Assembly (NCBI GenBank): GCA_012840625.1
Contig: DUSB01000175.1
Span: forward strand, 1-18,066
Reading direction: 5' to 3'
Source of the DNA: Syntrophomonadaceae bacterium
GTDB taxonomy: Bacteria > Bacillota > Syntrophomonadia > Syntrophomonadales > Syntrophomonadaceae
DNA length: 18,066 bases
Numbering within the stretch: the stretch's first letter is position 1; every line of letters begins with the position of its first letter. The position numbers and the translations under genes are program-made. Below are positions 14,325-18,066 of the stretch, in pieces. Under the pieces are notes generated by a model. That model did not search any database, was not told the origin of the DNA, and saw only the letters and a list, made by a program, of their open reading frames with translations.

Positions 14325-14858
14325 ATGAAAAACATCTTTTTAACTGGACCGATAAAAAGTGGGAAAAGTACTATTCTTGAGCAGGCAATTGATGATTATG
14401 ATGGCAGCATAGGGGGGTTCAAAACTGTGCCTCAGTTTACGGAAGATGGTAAACGTGCCTATGTACTGGGTAGCATCAGCCCTTTAATACAGGCAGAAGA
14501 GAAGCCTTTCATCTGTCGTCTGGGAAAGGATGGGCATATGTATGCTGTCACTGAAACCTTTGAGGATTTGGGAGTACGTATTCTCCAGGATTGTCTTAAA
14601 AGTAAGCCAGATCTTATTATTATGGATGAACTGGGTATTTTGGAAGCGGAGGCGAAAACATTTCAAGACTATGTAAGAAAATGTTTGGCTTCAGACATAC
14701 CAGTATTGGGGGTTATCAAAGCCAAGCCGAGTCTATTTCTAGATGAACTGCGTCATCGTTCTGATGTCTTAGTCCTTCCTGTTTGCCCAGAAAATCGTAC
14801 AGAGATTGCAGAGAATTTTAAAAAGCTGGTGGCAGAACTGCTGCAAAAAGACGAGTAA
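14325..14858 (+). CDS. P-loop nucleoside-triphosphatase, THEP1-like
   Basis: A 177-residue small P-loop NTPase. Walker A GPIKSGKS is at residues 8-15, GGFKTVPQFTEDGKRAYVLG (about 30-49) matches the GF.T and GKR elements of the THEP1 family, and Walker B LIIMDELG is at about 97-104. Family members hydrolyse nucleoside triphosphates, but their cellular role is unclear; some lie beside molybdenum or metal-enzyme genes. I chose ATG 14325 with AAGGTG at 14312-14317; ATG 14295 would add ten residues, but overlaps a TATAAT and has no ribosome binding site. It starts 69 bases after the HdrC-like gene and may be a maturation or accessory factor for that cluster, or have its own promoter. A terminator-like hairpin lies about 155 bases downstream. 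Confidence 0.75.
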   Translation: MKNIFLTGPIKSGKSTILEQAIDDYDGSIGGFKTVPQFTEDGKRAYVLGSISPLIQAEEKPFICRLGKDGHMYAVTETFEDLGVRILQDCLKSKPDLIIMDELGILEAEAKTFQDYVRKCLASDIPVLGVIKAKPSLFLDELRHRSDVLVLPVCPENRTEIAENFKKLVAELLQKDE

Positions 14859-15011
14859 AGGCGAAAGCCGAATGAAATATATAATTGGAAGAGGGCAAAT
14901 AATTCAGGCGTATGGCGGCAGCAAGCAGCCTATACCCAAAAACCCGCTGCAGATTGATATCTGAACAGCTTACTATCTTTAGAACCGTGGAAAACTAGAT
15001 CTATTTTTAAG

Positions 15012-15047
15012 AAAGGCGCAACAGCTTGCGATAGCTGGTCGCTTTTT
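15012..15047 (+). terminator. intrinsic terminator
   Basis: AAAGGCG (15012-15018) pairs with CGCTTTT (15040-15046), and CAGCT (15022-15026) with AGCTG (15033-15037), leaving a small internal loop and the loop TGCGAT; five Ts (15043-15047) close it. It would end the redox-cluster/NTPase transcript, or a small RNA encoded in the preceding 150 bases. Confidence 0.65.
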
Positions 15048-15150
15048 ACTTGTACCGGGGCAGGCTGGATTAAAGCTTTGCCCTCATATGATCTTATGAT
15101 AGAATTAAAACGTCAGTTAATACAGACGAACCCAATAGCGATGACTTTTT

Positions 15151-15173
15151 CCTTGCTTTTACGCAAGGTTTTT
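15151..15173 (+). terminator. intrinsic terminator
   Basis: CCTTGC (15151-15156) and GCAAGG (15163-15168) form a six-base-pair stem around TTTTAC, followed by five Ts at 15169-15173. It is the second terminator-like element in this gap and lies 173 bases before the MazG-like start, so it should insulate that operon from upstream transcription. Confidence 0.65.
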
Positions 15174-15345
15174 ATATGCCTATTTCCTTTCCCGCTGCTG
15201 AGCTGCCTTGCTGTGTTTCCGGCATGGATTAACTGGCTGGCTGTTTCTGCAGCCATGATCAATGAAGATCAGCTTATTATTAAAGCCAGGAGCAGGAAAA
15301 AAAGTCCCTGTGCAGAATTTCGTGTAACAGGGAGGTATCAGGTTC

Positions 15346-15672
15346 ATGGTAATAAAAAACAACGAAGTAGACATGGCGACAAACTTACGGGTAATAGAAT
15401 GGCTGAAAACAGAGTTACTTGATGCGGTATCCACATTGTTTCGCTCCCTGTTGAAAAACAGTAAAGAAATGACGGCCGATGCTCTGGCAACTATTATTAT
15501 TTCCACTTATTTGCTGGGGAGCAGGGTGGGGATTAGTTTTCATACGATAGATTTTATTATTAAGCATAAATTAAACAACAGTATTAATGAGGTGCATGAA
15601 ATAGAACCATGGTATGGAGACTTAACTGAACTCAAACAATATATGGAGAGTATTAACCAAAAGAAGAGGTGA
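15346..15672 (+). CDS. MazG-like family protein
   Basis: A 108-residue, mostly helical soluble protein resembling the short MazG-like family of Firmicutes: an N-terminal helical segment (NLRVIEWLKTELLDAVSTLF), a central ALATIIISTYLLGSRVGI helix, and a C-terminal region with EIEPWYGDL. True MazG proteins hydrolyse nucleoside triphosphates using EEXXE motifs; no clear motif of that kind is visible, so catalysis is uncertain. ATG 15346 follows AGGGAGG at 15329-15335. It overlaps the yybS-type gene by a few bases, and I recall this order (MazG-like, YybS, L9, Lon-like) from other Clostridia. It begins the conserved housekeeping block. Confidence 0.7.
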   Translation: MVIKNNEVDMATNLRVIEWLKTELLDAVSTLFRSLLKNSKEMTADALATIIISTYLLGSRVGISFHTIDFIIKHKLNNSINEVHEIEPWYGDLTELKQYMESINQKKR

Positions 15673-16643
15673 TGGTATTGCCGGCCTTTGTCCCCTTGAT
15701 AGTCCTTTCTTCTCTGGCTTGCCTGGCTTTGATTGCGGCACCACAGCTAACCTTTCTAATCGGAATCGTATGGGGTATGTGCCTGGTACTGGGCGGCCAT
15801 TTCTTAGATCGCAGCCGTTATCTGCTGCTTATTGTTTTGAATTTTATGCTTTTATTAATACTGGGATCTTCTGCGGCCCTGTATCCCATGAGCTTTTTTG
15901 GCATCCCTTCACTGGTCATGGGTCTGCTCCTTAACCAGCGCAAGGGATATTATATTATTCAGCGCTGGGGGATGCTGGCCGGAATTATAGCCATCAGTCT
16001 TTTTCTGGCTGGGGCCTACCTGGGAGCTGGAAACCAGGCCATGCAGGGGATCGAGGCCCAGCTGGATAAATACATTGATGAGAGCATGAAATGGGCTCAG
16101 GACTCCTCCCTGGCCGAGATCTATGAAGAACGTGGCATAAGCCAGGAAGAACTGCAAAAAAACATCAAAGAAACTGCCCGACAGATGATCCATTATCTGC
16201 CGGCCTTATACTACCTGGAATGCATCATTGGTATTTTTCTCATTCTATTATTCAGTTCCTGGTGGTGTAAACGACGAGGGCTTTCAGTTCTGCAGAGGCG
16301 TCCTTTTCGCGAGGAGATTATGCCCTGGCAAATGGCCTGGGTGGTTATTGCCGGTCTCAGCTTCTGGCTGCTGGGACGCAGTGAGATGTCTACCTTATAC
16401 TACGCCGGGGGCAATCTCTTATTGGTCACCCTGCCGATTACTGCTTACTATGGGTTAGCTGGCATAGTTTTTAGAGTTGGCCGCATGAAGCCCCGGAGCA
16501 GAAGGTGGGTTATCGCACTATTAATTATCGTGTTTTTGATTTTTTCCCTATCAATCATCTTTTTTCTGAGCTTGTTAGGTATTTTTGACTCTTTAATAGA
16601 CTTTCGTAAAATTTCTAAACCAAAGGAGGACGATGAACAATGA
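15669..16643 (+). CDS. yybS: YybS-like DUF2232 integral membrane protein
   Basis: A 324-residue polytopic membrane protein of the YybS/DUF2232 family, function unknown. About eight hydrophobic segments can be seen: a long one within 5-40, then about 50-70, 72-88, 100-120, 176-198, 218-238, 245-268 and 280-306, with a charged soluble loop (125-170) between the fourth and fifth. The C-terminus is short and charged. Possible starts are GTG 15669, ATG 15672 and TTG 15678; GAGGTGA at 15666-15672 would suit TTG 15678 best. Its stop overlaps the L9 start (ATGA), so the two are translationally coupled; in Bacillota this family is commonly found just before rplI. Confidence 0.85.
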   Translation: MMVLPAFVPLIVLSSLACLALIAAPQLTFLIGIVWGMCLVLGGHFLDRSRYLLLIVLNFMLLLILGSSAALYPMSFFGIPSLVMGLLLNQRKGYYIIQRWGMLAGIIAISLFLAGAYLGAGNQAMQGIEAQLDKYIDESMKWAQDSSLAEIYEERGISQEELQKNIKETARQMIHYLPALYYLECIIGIFLILLFSSWWCKRRGLSVLQRRPFREEIMPWQMAWVVIAGLSFWLLGRSEMSTLYYAGGNLLLVTLPITAYYGLAGIVFRVGRMKPRSRRWVIALLIIVFLIFSLSIIFFLSLLGIFDSLIDFRKISKPKEDDEQ

Positions 16644-17086
16644 AAGTGATTCTTACTGAGGATGTGAAAAAATTAGGCCAAAAGGGAGATATTGTAGAGG
16701 TTGCCAATGGATATGGGCGTAATTATCTGATACCCAGAGGAATGGCTGAAGAGGCAACCAAGGAAAAGATAAAGGAAATCAAGGAAAAAAATGTGAGTCA
16801 GGAAAAGAAAAAAGAACGCGAAAAAAGCGAAGCCGAGGAGCTCAAAGCGCGGATAGATGGGAAGTCGGTGACCATTAAGGCCAGGACCGGCTCATCAGAA
16901 AAACTGTTTGGTGCTGTGACCAGCAAAGAGATTTCCGACATTTTACAAGAGGAATTAGGGGTGTCAATAGATAAAAAGAAAATTGATGTGCCAGAACCGA
17001 TCAAAAACCTGGGGGAACATCAAGTACGCATAAAATTATTTCCCGAAGTTCAAGCGGAGGTGAAGGTAATCGTCGCCTCCGAATAA
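16640..17086 (+). CDS. rplI: 50S ribosomal protein L9
   Basis: A 148-residue L9, the usual length. The N-terminal domain begins MKVILTEDVKKLGQKGD and contains the L9 signature GYGRNYLIPRG, which binds 23S rRNA. A long charged connecting helix (about 40-75, rich in Lys and Glu) leads to the C-terminal domain with KLFGAVTSKEI. The ribosome binding site is AAGGAGGA at 16623-16630. It overlaps the yybS-like stop by four bases, and the Lon-like gene follows after 16 bases. Confidence 0.98.
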   Translation: MKVILTEDVKKLGQKGDIVEVANGYGRNYLIPRGMAEEATKEKIKEIKEKNVSQEKKKEREKSEAEELKARIDGKSVTIKARTGSSEKLFGAVTSKEISDILQEELGVSIDKKKIDVPEPIKNLGEHQVRIKLFPEVQAEVKVIVASE

Positions 17087-17102
17087 CATAGGAGGCTGCG
17101 AA

Positions 17103-18066
17103 ATGAAGCAAAATTGGAATAGATCGCTTATTCGTAAGGAGGGATGTAAGAGTCCAGTCGATCTCAAAAAAAGAGCCGATCATATGATTGAACAGCTAAA
17201 AAACATTTATGGAATAGAAACGTTCGAACAGACGGCGGTACGCTGGCAGGCGCAGGAATACCTGCAGTCTGATTCAGTAGAAGAAAGAGTCAAGGGAGTA
17301 TACCGGATCCTCTACCAGGATACTCAGATTGATGAGATTCCTGCAGCGACAGTGGCAGCTGCTATAGGGCAGCTGGAAAACCTTATCGCTGAGCTGCGGG
17401 CTCGTCAGCAGGTGGAAGAAGACCTGCAAAAAAAGGTCAATGAGCGGATGGAGCAGCGTTATGCAGAGTATATCCGCGACATAAAACTGCAGATTATAAA
17501 AGAAGAGAGCCGCAGCTATGAAACCCCTTATACCTTTAAGAAACTTGCCCTGTTAGAAAAAATGGAATATGGAGGGCTGAAGGGATCAGCCCTCGAATAT
17601 TTAAGACCTGGTTCGCTGGAAGAGATTATTGGCCAGGAGCTGGCTATGCGAGCCCTGATGGCCAAGCTAAATACCCCCTTTCCCCAGCATATTATTTTGT
17701 ACGGACCGCCAGGGGTGGGGAAAACCAGCTGTGCACGCCTGGCTTTACAAATGGCTCAGAACAGAGATAACAGCGTGTTTCAGCCAGGGGCCCCCTTTAT
17801 CGAAGTCGATGGCAGCAGTTTGCGCTGGGATCCCAGGGAATCAAGCAACCCCCTGCTGGGTTCAGTTCATGATCCTATTTATCAGGGAGCTAAACGGGAA
17901 TTAGCCGAAGACGGAATCCCCGAACCCAAGCTGGGATTGGTATCAGAAGCCCATGGGGGGATACTATTTATCGATGAGATTGGGGAATTGGATCCGGCAC
18001 TGCAGAACAAGCTCTTAAAAGTTATGGAAGATAAACGGGTATATTTTGAATCATCCTATTATGATC
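17103..18066 (+). CDS. lonC: LonC-type ATP-dependent protease, 3'-truncated by window edge
   Basis: The first 321 residues of a Lon-family protease of the LonC type, found in endospore-forming Bacillota. A helical N-terminal region of about 165 residues, rich in charged coiled-coil-like sequence (about 88-135), replaces the usual Lon N-domain. The AAA+ module then begins at LRPGSLEEIIGQE, with Walker A GPPGVGKTS at 201-209 and Walker B ILFIDE at 287-292. The C-terminal Ser-Lys protease domain lies beyond the right edge, so its activity cannot be judged. ATG 17103 is preceded by AGGAGGC at 17090-17096, and the gene sits 16 bases after rplI. The gene is good evidence for a spore-forming lineage, though it also occurs in some non-sporulating relatives. 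Confidence 0.9.
   Translation, partial: MKQNWNRSLIRKEGCKSPVDLKKRADHMIEQLKNIYGIETFEQTAVRWQAQEYLQSDSVEERVKGVYRILYQDTQIDEIPAATVAAAIGQLENLIAELRARQQVEEDLQKKVNERMEQRYAEYIRDIKLQIIKEESRSYETPYTFKKLALLEKMEYGGLKGSALEYLRPGSLEEIIGQELAMRALMAKLNTPFPQHIILYGPPGVGKTSCARLALQMAQNRDNSVFQPGAPFIEVDGSSLRWDPRESSNPLLGSVHDPIYQGAKRELAEDGIPEPKLGLVSEAHGGILFIDEIGELDPALQNKLLKVMEDKRVYFESSYYD

Larger units (their letters stand above)
14859..15345. other. 487-base region without a convincing gene
   Basis: No open frame here has both a start signal and a recognisable product. The region begins with a short GGC-GAAA-GCC hairpin (14860-14869) just after the NTPase stop. A larger imperfect stem lies around 14909-14934 (GTATGGC... 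paired with ...GCCTATAC). Two terminator-like hairpins follow at 15012-15047 and 15151-15173. The stretch 15174-15345 has no clear promoter, although the next gene must be expressed from somewhere. A small RNA ending at the first terminator is possible; I could not match it to a known RNA family. Confidence 0.6.

Noticed and set aside
14900..14940. Sequence resembling the GCAGC-rich end of signal recognition particle RNA (AAGCAGCC)
   Set aside because: The GGAA tetraloop and the flanking helix of SRP domain IV are missing, so the match is limited to a short string.
14860..15047. Molybdenum cofactor or other riboswitch in the gap after the NTPase gene
   Set aside because: It follows rather than precedes the Mo-related genes, and I could not recognise any conserved riboswitch core.
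15262..15327. 21-codon open frame ending just before the MazG-like ribosome binding site
   Set aside because: No ribosome binding site precedes it and its size is expected by chance; a leader peptide cannot be excluded but is not supported.
15078..15422. Open frame of 114 codons with a hydrophobic stretch in the gap before the MazG-like gene
   Set aside because: It runs through the terminator hairpin at 15151-15173, overlaps the start of the MazG-like gene, has no ribosome binding site and its product matches nothing I recognise.
1..18066. Insertion sequences, CRISPR arrays, tRNA or rRNA genes, prophage or attachment sites
   Set aside because: None were seen: no transposase-like frame, no regularly spaced repeats and no tRNA-like cloverleaf.

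Overview
The window reads as a stretch of chromosome from an anaerobic, probably endospore-forming member of the Bacillota (Clostridia). The conserved right-hand block (a MazG-like protein, a YybS/DUF2232 membrane protein, ribosomal protein L9 and a LonC-type protease of the kind typical of spore-formers), the strong AGGAGG ribosome binding sites and the many iron-sulfur proteins all point that way. A Syntrophomonadaceae-type lineage is a guess I cannot test here. Every gene I accept lies on the + strand.

Layout. (1) Positions 1-1557: the 3' part of an MFS transporter (its start is off the left edge), then an archaemetzincin-like zinc protease. (2) 1637-14255: a tightly packed redox cluster. 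In order it encodes a cytoplasmic molybdopterin oxidoreductase; a four-cluster ferredoxin partner; a second four-cluster ferredoxin; a shortened aldehyde:ferredoxin-oxidoreductase (AOR)-like protein without the Fe-S cysteine motif; an FAD/NAD(P) pyridine nucleotide oxidoreductase; a GlcD-type FAD dehydrogenase; a GlcF/HdrD-type protein with two [4Fe-4S] and two CCG domains; a GcvH-like lipoyl carrier; a radical-SAM-like protein lacking the CX3CX2C motif; an AhpD-like CXXC protein; a lipoate-protein ligase; an HdrB-like protein with two complete CCG domains; and an HdrC-like protein. A THEP1-like P-loop NTPase follows at 14325-14858. (3) 14859-15345: about 490 bases with no convincing gene but two terminator-like hairpins. 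(4) 15346-18066: the housekeeping block, with lonC running off the right edge.

How the genes could work together (inference). The lipoyl carrier, dedicated lipoate ligase, HdrB and HdrC recall the sulfur-oxidising sHdr pathway, where a GcvH-like lipoyl protein carries the sulfur substrate and Hdr-like subunits take the electrons. This cluster differs: there is no HdrA, no DsrE/TusA-type sulfur carrier is visible, the carrier sits beside an AhpD-like CXXC protein (AhpD is known to take electrons from lipoyl domains), and a Mo enzyme plus an aorABC-like trio are added. A reasonable hypothesis is a soluble pathway in which the lipoyl arm passes a substrate or thiol electrons between the CCG proteins, the AhpD-like protein and the flavin, Fe-S and Mo modules, ending at NAD(P) or ferredoxin. 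The substrate cannot be read from the sequence. The neighbouring MFS transporter might import it.

Regulation: no regulator gene is present. Strong RNA hairpins sit inside the operon at 4407-4442 and 11949-11979 without U-tracts, and look more like processing or stability elements than full terminators.
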